A DNA stretch of 64,000 nt. It comes from Photobacterium sp. TLY01 (GTDB lineage: Bacteria > Pseudomonadota > Gammaproteobacteria > Enterobacterales > Vibrionaceae). Shown one piece after another: positions 48,328 to 57,336 of the stretch. The DNA is taken from assembly GCF_021432065.1 (NCBI RefSeq), contig NZ_CP090364.1, positions 2,742,601-2,806,600 of the forward strand. The letters run 5' to 3'. The notes below the pieces were generated by a model. That model did no database searches. It was given only the letters and a program-made list of their open reading frames with translations, and had not been told where the DNA came from. Within the stretch, counting starts at the first letter, position 1. Each line of letters begins with the position of its first letter. The translations under genes were made by a program, and so were the position numbers.

Positions 48328-49323
48328 ATGAGCAATCCAGTCGGAACACCCATTATCGAAGGGAAAAACCTGGTCAAAGACTTTTCGGTCAACAGTAACT
48401 CGCTGAAAAAATCCAAGATGCGGGCACTGAATCAGGTGTCGTTCAAAATGTATAAGAGTCGCGGCCTGGCGGTGGTGGGAGAATCCGGTTCCGGTAAATC
48501 CACCACAGCAAAAATGATCGCCAAAATGTACGAGCCCACTTCAGGGGCTATCGAATATTTCGGTCGCGATATTCAGGACATCACCAAAAAAAGCGAGCTG
48601 ATGCAGTACCGTCAGGGGGTACAAATGGTGTGGCAGGATCCGTTCGGATCGCTCAACCCGACCCATACGATTTTTCACCACCTGGCCCGTCCCTTACTGA
48701 TCCACAACAAGGTCAGCCGGGGCAATAAAAAAGAGCTGGAAGAGCGAGTGTACGATCTGCTGGAGCAAGTCGGGCTGATCCCGCCCAAAGCCACCGCCGA
48801 AAAGTACCCGCATCAGCTCTCTGGCGGACAGCGTCAGCGCGTCAATCTGGCCCGCAATATCGCGGTCGGCGCCGAAGTGGTCCTGGCCGACGAGCCGACC
48901 TCCATGCTGGATGTCTCGATTCGTGCCGGTGTCCTGAACCTGATGGAAGAGATGAAGTTTGAGCGCGAGATGGCGCTGCTTTATATCACCCACGATATCG
49001 CCACGGCGCGCTATATCGCCGAAGATCTGGCCGTGATGTATGTGGGTCACATGGTGGAATGGGGAGATACCGAAGAGATCATTCATCACCCGCAGCACCC
49101 TTACACCCAGTTGCTGGTCTCAGCCGTGCCGGATCCGAGTAAGTCGATCCATGAGCCGTTAGCGGGTAACAAAGGGGATATTCCGCTGTGGACACCAGAC
49201 AGTGTCGGCTGTCCGTTTGCAGGCCGTTGTGTGCACGCAACCGAGCAGTGCCGTCAACGCCTGCCGGAAGTCACCCAGTTGGCAGAAAACCATTTTGTCC
49301 GCTGTTATCTGTTCGATAGCTGA
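48328..49323 (+). CDS. Chitooligosaccharide ABC transporter ATPase (DppF type)
   Basis: Second ATPase, 331 residues. Walker A is GESGSGKST, the signature LSGGQRQR, Walker B VVLADEPTSMLD, and the H-loop ITHDIAT. The C-terminal cysteine segment CPFAGRCVHATEQC corresponds to the family's C-terminal domain. The ATG at 48328 is chosen over an in-frame upstream start because GGAGG precedes it and the upstream residues lie in the previous gene's end. The gap to the GH9 gene is 73 bp, still in one apparent operon. Confidence 0.9.
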   Translation: MSNPVGTPIIEGKNLVKDFSVNSNSLKKSKMRALNQVSFKMYKSRGLAVVGESGSGKSTTAKMIAKMYEPTSGAIEYFGRDIQDITKKSELMQYRQGVQMVWQDPFGSLNPTHTIFHHLARPLLIHNKVSRGNKKELEERVYDLLEQVGLIPPKATAEKYPHQLSGGQRQRVNLARNIAVGAEVVLADEPTSMLDVSIRAGVLNLMEEMKFEREMALLYITHDIATARYIAEDLAVMYVGHMVEWGDTEEIIHHPQHPYTQLLVSAVPDPSKSIHEPLAGNKGDIPLWTPDSVGCPFAGRCVHATEQCRQRLPEVTQLAENHFVRCYLFDS

Positions 49324-49396
49324 TGGCAGCTGAATAACAAATCACAGCGAACATCGCTGAAAAGTCAACAATCACTCACGATAACAAAGGAAAGCT

Positions 49397-51136
49397 ATGC
49401 AGTTGTTAATCAACCATCTCGGTTATGAACGCACAGGTCATAAAGTTGCCATCGTTCAGCATCAGGCCGCTTTATCCCTGACGCAGGCGACCCTGATCCG
49501 CAGTGACGACCGACAAGCTGTGATGCAACTGCCGCTCTCTCAAAGCCAGCGCACAGATCAGTGGCACACAGGCACGGCAACACCCATCGATTTCAGTCGC
49601 TGGCAGGAAGCAGGACGCTACCGAATCCGCTTCGGTGAGCTTGAGTCCGCTGATTTTGAAATTGCTGACGGCTTGCTGATGCAGCGCACTTTCAGTGATG
49701 TGCTGCATTATTTCAAATCCCAGCGCTGTGGCGGCAAATTTGATCGGCACGATCATGCCGTCCCGCTGTTTGGTCATCAGGACACAGTCGTCGACGCCCA
49801 TGGCGGCTGGTACGACGCCTCGGGCGATGTCAGTAAATACCTGAGTCACCTGTCCTATGCCAATTACCTCAATCCGCAGCAGACGCCTATGGTGGTGTGG
49901 AATATGCTCACCGCCTTTGAGTCGCTGCAGGGTGATCCCGCATTTGCGGATTTTTCCCGCGTCCGCCTGATTGAAGAGGCACTTTTTGGCGCGGATTTTT
50001 TACTGCGGATGCATGCACCGCAGGGTTATTTTTATATGACAGTGTTCGATAAGTGGAGTAAGTCCACCGGGCAACGGGAGATTTGTAGCTATTCAACGCA
50101 GGAGGGCATCAAAGCTGACACCTACCAGGCCGCTTTTCGTCAGGGCGGCGGCATTGCGATTGCCGCCCTGGCCGCGGCTGCCAGGCTGGTTCGCAGTCCG
50201 GCAGTGGAAAAACTGGATCTGGGGGAGATAAACAATACCGACGCCTATCTGGAATCTGCCCAGACGGCTTACTGGCACCTGAAAACCCACAACTGCCAGT
50301 ATCTGGATAATGGCGAAGAAAACATCATTGACGAATATTGCGCGCTGCTGGCGGCAGTTGAGCTGTTCAAAGCCACCGAGCAAACCCGCTATCTCAGCGA
50401 AGCCCGTGACTGGGCGGAACGACTCGCTGCCCGTCAGCAGTCTGATCACCAGCAGCAGCATTACTGGAGTGCAAACGCTGATGGCAGCCGGCCGTATTTT
50501 CATGCCGCAGAGGCAGGTCTGCCGGTCATCAGTTTGCTGCAGTATTTACAGATTGAATCTGACAGGCACCGCCTGAACACGATCGAAGCTGTGCTGGACA
50601 ATGCACTGCACTTTGAACTGAACATCACCCAGTCGGCCGCGAATCCGTTTGGCTATCCGCGCCAGTATGTCAAAGCCGTGGATGGTGACAAGCACAGTGC
50701 CTTCTTTATTCCGCACAACAATGAAAGCGGCTACTGGTGGCAGGGAGAGAATGCCAGACTCGGCTCTCTCGCCGCCATGGCCTTCATGGCTGCTCCGGTG
50801 GTGCACAACAGCGAACTGCGCCACCGGCTGAAAGATTACGGTCATCAGCTCCTGAACTGGATGTTGGGCCTCAACCCCTTCGATATGAGCATGCTGGACG
50901 GACACGGCCGAAATAATCCGGTTTATCTGCCCGAATTAGGTTTTTTCAATGCCAAAGGCGGTATCTGTAATGGCATTACCTCAGGGTTTGACAATGAATC
51001 GGATATTGCCTTTGCGCCGCCGGCCCAGGCCGGTGACATGCTGCAGAACTGGCGCTGGGGGGAGCAGTGGATCCCGCATGCCGCCTGGTATCTGCTCGCG
51101 ATCGTGATGCAATGTAAGGAGCGCCGCCATGGCTGA
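49397..51136 (+). CDS. GH9 family exo-beta-glucosaminidase-like enzyme
   Basis: A 579-residue glycoside hydrolase with an N-terminal immunoglobulin-like CelD_N domain (residues about 1-90) and a GH9 (alpha/alpha)6 barrel. Catalytic-site segments are GGWYDASGD (around residues 137-145, the Asp pair) and FDNESDIA (Glu near 534, the acid). Such proteins in chitin clusters of Vibrio and Photobacterium have been characterised as exo-beta-D-glucosaminidases rather than cellulases, from memory. There is no signal peptide, so it acts in the cytoplasm on imported glucosamine-containing oligosaccharides. AAAGGAAAG precedes the ATG. Its end overlaps the kinase gene by eight bases. Confidence 0.87.
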   Translation: MQLLINHLGYERTGHKVAIVQHQAALSLTQATLIRSDDRQAVMQLPLSQSQRTDQWHTGTATPIDFSRWQEAGRYRIRFGELESADFEIADGLLMQRTFSDVLHYFKSQRCGGKFDRHDHAVPLFGHQDTVVDAHGGWYDASGDVSKYLSHLSYANYLNPQQTPMVVWNMLTAFESLQGDPAFADFSRVRLIEEALFGADFLLRMHAPQGYFYMTVFDKWSKSTGQREICSYSTQEGIKADTYQAAFRQGGGIAIAALAAAARLVRSPAVEKLDLGEINNTDAYLESAQTAYWHLKTHNCQYLDNGEENIIDEYCALLAAVELFKATEQTRYLSEARDWAERLAARQQSDHQQQHYWSANADGSRPYFHAAEAGLPVISLLQYLQIESDRHRLNTIEAVLDNALHFELNITQSAANPFGYPRQYVKAVDGDKHSAFFIPHNNESGYWWQGENARLGSLAAMAFMAAPVVHNSELRHRLKDYGHQLLNWMLGLNPFDMSMLDGHGRNNPVYLPELGFFNAKGGICNGITSGFDNESDIAFAPPAQAGDMLQNWRWGEQWIPHAAWYLLAIVMQCKERRHG

Positions 51137-52016
51137 TGATTTACGTTTTCTGGTCGGGATTGACGGCGGCGGCACCTCTTGCCGGGCACGCCTTTGCGAT
51201 CAAAACGGCCGGATCCTGGCTGAAGCGAAAACCGGCAGTGCCAATATTCTGCTCGGCGCGGAAGTTGCCATGGCATCGATACAAGATGCGATTGCAACCG
51301 CCGCGTCACAAGCCGGCCTGACTGAGGCCGACTTTTCACACATGGCTGTCGGTCTGGCACTGGCCGGTGCTGAACATCGCAAAGCCTGGTACGACTTCAT
51401 GGCCCTGCCTCATCCCTATGGCAGGCTGGTGCTCAACACAGACGGCTACGGCGCCTGTCTTGGCGCCTGGAACGGGCAGGACGGTGCCATTTTCATTGCC
51501 GGTACCGGCTCGGTTGGTATTCTCCGCCGCGGCAAGGAGATCACTGTGCTGGGCGGACGGGAATTTCCGATTTCCGATCAGGGCAGCGGCGCCATCATGG
51601 GCCTGCGGCTCATTCAGCAGGTATTGCTGAGCGTTGACGGCATCGTGCCTCAGACCGAACTGGTCCACCATGTGCTGGCGCACTTCGATCACGATATTGA
51701 TGCCATCGTCGAATGGTCAAAAACTGCCCGTCCTTGTGATTATGGCCAGTTTTCCCCGCAGATTTTCCAACTGTCAGCGCAAAACGACAGCCTGGCAGTG
51801 GCCTTACTTCAGCAGACGGCCGCAGATATTGAGATGTGGCTGAACGCCCTGCTGACGCGCGGTGCCGAACAAGTGTGTCTGATGGGGGGGATTGGCGAGC
51901 GCATCGCTCCCTGGCTGACACCTGCTATTCAACGCCGACTGGCTGCTCCGCAGGGAGATGCCATGGATGGCGCCATACTGATCGCCCAGGGCGATCATAA
52001 CCTGTATCCATTATAA
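51129..52016 (+). CDS. gspK: Glucosamine / N-acetylglucosamine kinase, BadF/BadG type
   Basis: A 295-residue ATP-dependent sugar kinase of the ASKHA fold. The phosphate-1 motif is GIDGGGTSCRA (near residue 10), the phosphate-2 motif is AGTGSVGI (near residue 125), and the adenosine-type segment is LMGGIGERI. The V. cholerae homologue in the same position was described as a glucosamine-specific kinase, which guides the symbol. It overlaps the GH9 gene, whose product would be free glucosamine, and is followed nine bases later by the hexosaminidase gene, whose product would be GlcNAc. Sugar preference between GlcN and GlcNAc cannot be read from sequence. Confidence 0.85.
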   Translation: MADDLRFLVGIDGGGTSCRARLCDQNGRILAEAKTGSANILLGAEVAMASIQDAIATAASQAGLTEADFSHMAVGLALAGAEHRKAWYDFMALPHPYGRLVLNTDGYGACLGAWNGQDGAIFIAGTGSVGILRRGKEITVLGGREFPISDQGSGAIMGLRLIQQVLLSVDGIVPQTELVHHVLAHFDHDIDAIVEWSKTARPCDYGQFSPQIFQLSAQNDSLAVALLQQTAADIEMWLNALLTRGAEQVCLMGGIGERIAPWLTPAIQRRLAAPQGDAMDGAILIAQGDHNLYPL

Positions 52017-52025
52017 GGGGCTATC

Positions 52026-53945
52026 ATGAGCTATCGCCTTGATTTAACGGTTATCAATCAAACCGATACGGAATCCCGCTTCGCGCTGACCTTACACAAT
52101 CTGGGTGATCAGGCGCTGGAAGCCTGGTCCCTGGCTTTTATCCTCAGTCGCTGGATTGAACCAGCTTCAGTCTCACATGGTGTGCTGACGCAAACTGGCA
52201 GTTACTGCACTCTGTCAGCGTCAGACGCTGCAGCCCTGGCGCCCAACAGCCATTTCTATACCGAGTTTTCCATCAAGACCCCGCCGCTCAGTCTGCATGG
52301 TGACGGCGTGATTGACGCTTGCCTGTATGCCAATCAGCAAGGCGAAGCACTGCCGGTCACTGTGACCCCGGTGAACCTGAAAAACCCGGTACAGGACCGA
52401 CTGACGCTTGAGTTACCAGCACCCAAGACGATTAACCTGATCCCCGCTCCCGCCAGTCTGAAAACCTTAGCGGGCGAATTTCGGTTTACCCGTCATACCG
52501 CACTGGCTGAATTTCCTGAAGCGGCGCAGGGCAGCGTGAACTGGCTGCAGCAGGAGTTGGCCCATTGGCTGGACACGCCACTGCCGGTCGGTCCCGGCGG
52601 CAATATCCATTATCAGACGCGCGCCGATCTGGCCGACGGTGCCTATCATATGCTGGTCGAGCATGATCACATCTGGCTGGAAGCCAGCTCCGGTGCCGGA
52701 TTCAGCCATGCGACAGCCAGTCTGCTGCAGTTGCTGCCAGCTCAGCCAACCCATCAGATTGAGCACGCGCTCAGCGTGCCTATGGTAGAAATTAACGATG
52801 AGCCGCAATATGGCCATCGCGGCATGATGCTCGATTGCGCACGCCATTTTCATTCCGTGACCCGGATCAAAAAGCTGCTCGATCAGCTTGCCCGTTATAA
52901 ATTTAACACCTTCCACTGGCACCTGACCGATGATGAAGGCTGGCGGATTGAGATTGACGCCTACCCTGCCCTGACTGAGATTGGCGCATGGCGCGGGCCG
53001 CAAGAACCCCTGCTCCCGCAGTTTTCGACCGTTGATCGTCGGTACGGCGGCTTTTATACCAAGCAGCAGATCCGGGATATCGTGGCCTATGCCGCCGATC
53101 GGGGCATTCAGGTGATCCCGGAAATCGACATTCCCGGCCATTGCCGGGCTGCCATCAAATCGCTGCCTGAGCTGCTGGTTGATGAAGCGGATCGCTCGCA
53201 ATACCGCAGCATCCAGAATTATTCGGACAACATTCTGTCACCGGCTCTGCCTGGGACTTACACCTTCCTGACTACAGTGCTGGATGAGGTCTGTGAATTG
53301 TTCCCGGCGCCCTTCCTGCATGTGGGGGCGGATGAAGTACCCAACGGTGTCTGGACCGACAGCCCGGCGTGCCGCGAACTGATGGCCCAGGAAGGCTATG
53401 AAGACCCGTTTGAGCTGCAAGGTCATATTTTACGCTTTGTTGAAAACTACCTGGCCGGAAAAGGCAAGCGGATGCTCGGCTGGCAGGAAGTGGTGAAAGG
53501 TGACAAGGTCAGTCAAAACACCATCGTCATGCCATGGATGAATGAGCAGGCCGGACTGGACTGTGCGGATAAAGGCTATCAGGTGATCATGCAGCCTGCG
53601 CAGTACACCTACCTGGATCTGGCGCAGGGACATTCCGCCGAGGAAGCCGGTGCCAACTGGGCAGGGTTCTTACCGCTGGAAACTGTGTACAGCTATCGCC
53701 CGCTGGCCGAGCTGGAACCCAGCGATCCCAAGCTGAAGCAGATCATGGGGATTCAGTGCGCGCTATGGTGTGAGCATGTCTACAGCCAGGCGAGGTTTGA
53801 ATACCTGCTCTATCCACGCCTGCTGGCGGTCAGCGAAGTCTGCTGGTGTCCGCCGGAGCAGCGTGACTGGGATGATTTCAAAGCCCGTTTGCATGGCCAG
53901 CTGTCCTATTTAGACCGGGTGGGGCTGAACTACCGCCAGGGGTAA
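52026..53945 (+). CDS. Cytoplasmic GH20 beta-N-acetylhexosaminidase
   Basis: A 639-residue exo-hexosaminidase releasing GlcNAc from non-reducing ends of chitooligosaccharides. An N-terminal domain of about 130 residues and a GH20b-type domain precede the (beta/alpha)8 barrel, with HRGMMLDCARHF, FHWHLTDDEGWRIEI, IPEIDIPGH and the catalytic Asp436-Glu437 pair in HVGADEVP. The Trp-rich C-terminal WMNEQAG and WCEHV segments line the sugar site. No signal peptide is present, so it works inside the cell, like ExoI of V. furnissii. It is the last gene of the operon, with a terminator about 105 bp later. Chitobiose phosphorylase, next in V. cholerae, is absent here. Confidence 0.92.
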   Translation: MSYRLDLTVINQTDTESRFALTLHNLGDQALEAWSLAFILSRWIEPASVSHGVLTQTGSYCTLSASDAAALAPNSHFYTEFSIKTPPLSLHGDGVIDACLYANQQGEALPVTVTPVNLKNPVQDRLTLELPAPKTINLIPAPASLKTLAGEFRFTRHTALAEFPEAAQGSVNWLQQELAHWLDTPLPVGPGGNIHYQTRADLADGAYHMLVEHDHIWLEASSGAGFSHATASLLQLLPAQPTHQIEHALSVPMVEINDEPQYGHRGMMLDCARHFHSVTRIKKLLDQLARYKFNTFHWHLTDDEGWRIEIDAYPALTEIGAWRGPQEPLLPQFSTVDRRYGGFYTKQQIRDIVAYAADRGIQVIPEIDIPGHCRAAIKSLPELLVDEADRSQYRSIQNYSDNILSPALPGTYTFLTTVLDEVCELFPAPFLHVGADEVPNGVWTDSPACRELMAQEGYEDPFELQGHILRFVENYLAGKGKRMLGWQEVVKGDKVSQNTIVMPWMNEQAGLDCADKGYQVIMQPAQYTYLDLAQGHSAEEAGANWAGFLPLETVYSYRPLAELEPSDPKLKQIMGIQCALWCEHVYSQARFEYLLYPRLLAVSEVCWCPPEQRDWDDFKARLHGQLSYLDRVGLNYRQG

Positions 53946-54050
53946 CCAAACATGTCCAGAGCCCGGTTGCCGTGGTGAGCTGCGGGCGGGTTCTGTCGTG
54001 TGTCGTGAAGTGTCTTTTGCATCCTATATGGTTGTGTTGGCAATAAGTTC

Positions 54051-54074
54051 GGGGACCTCTGGTCCCCTTTTTTT
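54051..54074 (+). terminator. Strong terminator of the chitooligosaccharide operon
   Basis: GGGGACC (54051-54057) pairs with GGTCCCC (54061-54067) around a three-base loop and is followed by seven T residues. It marks the 3' end of the chb-like operon. Confidence 0.9.
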
Positions 54075-54132
54075 GTCTGCAACCGACTTGAGAAAGCGCT
54101 CAGTGTGCGGAAAATTCCCCCGCGCAAAAACG

Positions 54133-55134
54133 CTAAATACTCTCGCCCAGCTCGATTTTCACATCCAGGGTAATCACCTTTTCTGTCGCAGGTTCACCAC
54201 GCAGCCGCTGCAGGATCTGCTCGGCGGCGACATAGCCAATTCGCTCTCGCGGTGTGATCACAGTCGCCAAACGCGGCACCATCACCTGACTGATGTCATG
54301 GCCGTGAAAACCAGCCACCGCCATTTGCTCCGGCACCTGGATCCCTAACCGCTGGCACTCATAAATCGCCCCGATCGCCAGGTCATCATTGGTACAGAAA
54401 ATTCCGTCGGCATCCGGATATTGTGTCAGTGACTGCCGCAATAACCCGGCCCCTAAGCTGAACGAGGAGGCTTCCTCAGTCTGAATGCTGCGCGGCTCCA
54501 GGCCGTGTTTTCTCATCACCTGCTGATAACCGGTAAAGCGCAAGTGGGTCCGGGCATCCATCCGGGCGGCAAAGTACACGATATGGCGGCGCCCCCGTGC
54601 GATCATCTGCTCTGTCATCGCCTCAGCGGCGGCCTGATTATCAAACCCCACCGCCTGAGCAATGGCCGGGGAAACCGAATCCATGATTTCCACCACAGGC
54701 ACCCCGGCGGTATTGAGCATTTTCCGCGCCCGCTCGGTATGCACGCTTTCTGACAAAATAATGGCATCCACATTGTAGGACAGCAAAGAGGCAATGTTTT
54801 TCTCTTCAACCTCTGCACTATAGCCATAGTGTGCCAGCATGGTCTGATAACCGGCAGGGCCGGTGACCTTTTCAATGCCCCGGATCACTTCCGCAAAGAC
54901 CTGGTTGGTGAGTGAGGGAACCAGCACGCCAATGGCATAACTTTTGGCATTGGACAAAATATCGGGAGCACGGTTGGGAATGTATCCCAGCTCCTCGACA
55001 GCGGCGGCAATTTTGCTCTGCAAGGCCGCGGAAACCTGTCCGGGATCGCGCAGATAACGACTGACCGTCATCTTGGTCACTCCGACCAGGTTCGCAACAT
55101 CCTGCAACGTCGGGCGTTTGTTTTTGATTGTCAT
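54133..55134 (-). CDS. gntR: Gluconate utilisation repressor GntR (LacI family)
   Basis: LacI-family repressor of gluconate genes. The 333-residue product has an N-terminal helix-turn-helix (LQDVANLVGVTKMTVSRYL, about residues 8-27), a hinge helix ending in GYIPNRAPDILS, and a periplasmic-binding-type effector domain (IGVLVPSLTNQVFAEVIRGIE). Many stretches match E. coli GntR as I recall it, including GFHGHDI and TPRERIG. The start at 55134 gives the E. coli-like length; 55146 is an alternative four codons earlier, and neither has a good ribosome site. It lies at the distal end of the gluconate gene block on the same strand, and a matching operator is found upstream of dctP. Confidence 0.92.
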   Translation of the reverse strand: MTIKNKRPTLQDVANLVGVTKMTVSRYLRDPGQVSAALQSKIAAAVEELGYIPNRAPDILSNAKSYAIGVLVPSLTNQVFAEVIRGIEKVTGPAGYQTMLAHYGYSAEVEEKNIASLLSYNVDAIILSESVHTERARKMLNTAGVPVVEIMDSVSPAIAQAVGFDNQAAAEAMTEQMIARGRRHIVYFAARMDARTHLRFTGYQQVMRKHGLEPRSIQTEEASSFSLGAGLLRQSLTQYPDADGIFCTNDDLAIGAIYECQRLGIQVPEQMAVAGFHGHDISQVMVPRLATVITPRERIGYVAAEQILQRLRGEPATEKVITLDVKIELGESI

Positions 55135-55213
55135 GGTATTTTTCATGTATCGGATTGGGCTCAACAGCCCCAAGATTACCACAAGCCTTGCTTGCGGTTT
55201 GTAAGCTGGCGCA

Positions 55214-55240
55214 AAAAGAAACAGGCCCTCAGGCCTGTTT
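55214..55240 (-). terminator. Intrinsic terminator after gnd
   Basis: AAACAGGCC (55219-55227) and GGCCTGTTT (55232-55240) form the stem with a four-base loop; on the minus strand CTTTTTG follows. It sits immediately after the gnd stop codon and separates gnd from gntR. Confidence 0.8.
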
Positions 55241-56731
55241 TTATGACACTTTGTTTTGCACGCGCGGTGACTGGCTCCAGCTCAGATGGAAGGCGTCCGC
55301 CTCCGGCTGGTCAATACGGGCGTAAGTGTGAGCGCCAAAGTAATCGCGCTGGGCCTGTAACAGATTGGCCGGCAGCACCGCGCTGCGCAGGGTATCGAAA
55401 TAGTGCAGCGCTGAGCTGATCCCCGGCATGGCAACACCGGCCAGGCTGGCAGCCGCAACCGCTTTACGCCAGTTTAACTGACGCTCGGTGAGCTGAAGAC
55501 GAAAGTGGTCAGCGAGCAGCAGGTTGTCCAGATCCGGCTGCTGTTCAAAGGCACGACTGATATCCTGCAGGAAAATAGCGCGAATAATGCAGCCGGCACG
55601 CCAGATCCGGGCAATCACGGCGTAATCCAGCGGCCATCCCTGCTCGGCGGCTGTGGTTTTCATCAGCGCAAACCCTTGTGCGTAGGTACACAGCTTGGCG
55701 CAGTAGAGTGCATCGTGCAGCTGGGCGATCAGCTCGGCTTTATCCAGAGCCTGCGTCTCATCCACGACCAGTGCAAGCGACTCAGCGGCCTGCACCCGCA
55801 GAGATTTCATCCCGCTCATCGCGCGGGCAAACACCGCCTGGGCAATTGTCGGTGCAGGACTGGCGACTTCCAGGCTGTTGACGGCTGTCCACAAGCCGGT
55901 GCCTTTCTGCCCGGCTTTATCCAGGATCATTTCCACCAGCGGCCGGTCGGAGTCCGGATCCTGCTGCTGCAAAATATCGGCACTGATTTCCATCAGATAA
56001 CTGTTCAGTACCCCCTGATTCCAACGGGCAAAGATTTCGCCTATCTCTGCAGCAGGCAGATTGAGCTGCTGGCTGAGAAACTGATACGCCTCGCAGATCA
56101 ACTGCATATCAGCGTATTCAATGCCGTTATGCACCATCTTTACATAATGGCCGGCCCCGTCTGGTCCAAGATAAGCGGCACAGGCCTCGCCCTGACTCAT
56201 TGGCGGCAGCGGTTTCCCCGCATCGTCGACCTGCGCGGCAATCGCGCTCCACATCGGACCAACCTGCTGCCATGCGGCGGCACTGCCGCTGGCCATCAGA
56301 GCCGGGCCATGACGGGCACCTTCTTCACCGCCAGAGACCGCGGTACTGAAAAACTGAAACTGTCCCTGAAACTGCTCATCGCGGGCCAGGGTGTCCGTCC
56401 ACAGGCTGTTGCCGGTATCAATCACGGTATCTTGTGGTTCCAGTCCGGCTGCCAGTAATGCAGCAATTACGGCATCGACCGGTTTTCCTGCCGGCACAGA
56501 CAAGGCAATCACCCGTGGCGATGCTAACGCCGCCAGGAGCTGTGGTAAGGATTCACAGGCCGTAAACGGCGCTTTGGCCAATTGTTCCGCTTGCTGCTTG
56601 ATTTGCTGCACCAGAGACGCCTGCAAATCATAACCGGCCACCGCAAAGCCGTGTTCCAGCAAATTCAGCGTCAGGTTTCGCCCCATCACGCCTAAACCAA
56701 TCATGGCAATATTGCACTGGGTTGATGTCAT
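55241..56731 (-). CDS. gnd: 6-phosphogluconate dehydrogenase, decarboxylating
   Basis: Oxidatively decarboxylates 6-phosphogluconate to ribulose 5-phosphate with NADP. The 496-residue enzyme starts with a Rossmann motif (IAMIGLGVMGRNLTLNL) and carries the family signatures STAVSGGEEGARHGPALM and the catalytic Lys-His-Asn in KMVHNGIEYADMQ. The helical C-terminal domain ends in a longer tail than the 468-residue E. coli protein. The ATG at 56729-56731 is preferred because AAGGA precedes it. It follows gntK by 45 bp, so gluconate taken up and phosphorylated by the neighbours would be channelled into the pentose phosphate pathway. Confidence 0.95.
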   Translation of the reverse strand: MTSTQCNIAMIGLGVMGRNLTLNLLEHGFAVAGYDLQASLVQQIKQQAEQLAKAPFTACESLPQLLAALASPRVIALSVPAGKPVDAVIAALLAAGLEPQDTVIDTGNSLWTDTLARDEQFQGQFQFFSTAVSGGEEGARHGPALMASGSAAAWQQVGPMWSAIAAQVDDAGKPLPPMSQGEACAAYLGPDGAGHYVKMVHNGIEYADMQLICEAYQFLSQQLNLPAAEIGEIFARWNQGVLNSYLMEISADILQQQDPDSDRPLVEMILDKAGQKGTGLWTAVNSLEVASPAPTIAQAVFARAMSGMKSLRVQAAESLALVVDETQALDKAELIAQLHDALYCAKLCTYAQGFALMKTTAAEQGWPLDYAVIARIWRAGCIIRAIFLQDISRAFEQQPDLDNLLLADHFRLQLTERQLNWRKAVAAASLAGVAMPGISSALHYFDTLRSAVLPANLLQAQRDYFGAHTYARIDQPEADAFHLSWSQSPRVQNKVS

Positions 56732-56776
56732 TCGTTTTTCCTTTCCTGCCATCAGTGGCTCAAATTGACCGCCCTT

Positions 56777-57271
56777 TCAGGCGGGCGACAGTTGCGCAAG
56801 AATATCCTGCAGTACCGCATGCTGAGACTGGCGGATATCAATAAACAGGGCTTCATCCGGCTCCGGCTCAACCAGAGTCGCAAACTGGCTTTCCAGCATG
56901 CCGCGACCGTTAAAATAGTGATCCGCACGTTGCTGATGCCGGTTCCAGATCGTGTCGAAATCCCCCTGCAGATAGACAATTTCCAGCCCGTCGATCCCGG
57001 CACGCAGCTGGCGGCGATATTCAGGTTTCAGTGCAGAGCAGGCCAGCACTGCATTGGGAGTTTCCCGCAACAGCTGATTGAGCCGCGCGAGCCACTCCGC
57101 CCTGTCCTCATCATTGAGCGGTACGCCTTCACTCATTTTTCGGACATTCTCCGGTGAGTGAAAATCATCGCCATCAAAAAAGTTCAGTCCCAGCGCTGCT
57201 GCCAGCGAGCTGCCAATCAGACTCTTACCGCAACCGGAGACGCCCATTACAATTATCTTTCTTGGTTTCAT
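56777..57271 (-). CDS. gntK: Gluconokinase
   Basis: Phosphorylates D-gluconate to 6-phosphogluconate. The 164-residue protein has an N-terminal P-loop GVSGCGKS, the DGDDFHSPENVRKMSEGVPLND segment (here split as DGDDFH and PLNDEDR) that binds gluconate, and ACSALKPEYR, a strong GntK signature. The start at 57271 is preferred over ATG 57277 because AGGA at 57280-57283 is eight bases from the former and only two from the latter. It lies 65 bp after dctM and before gnd on the minus strand, in one apparent operon. Confidence 0.95.
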   Translation of the reverse strand: MKPRKIIVMGVSGCGKSLIGSSLAAALGLNFFDGDDFHSPENVRKMSEGVPLNDEDRAEWLARLNQLLRETPNAVLACSALKPEYRRQLRAGIDGLEIVYLQGDFDTIWNRHQQRADHYFNGRGMLESQFATLVEPEPDEALFIDIRQSQHAVLQDILAQLSPA

Positions 57272-57336
57272 CGCCATTATCCTGCCCTGCTCATATCGCA
57301 GGGCTATTCCTTATCGTTATCGTTCTTGTGATTCGC

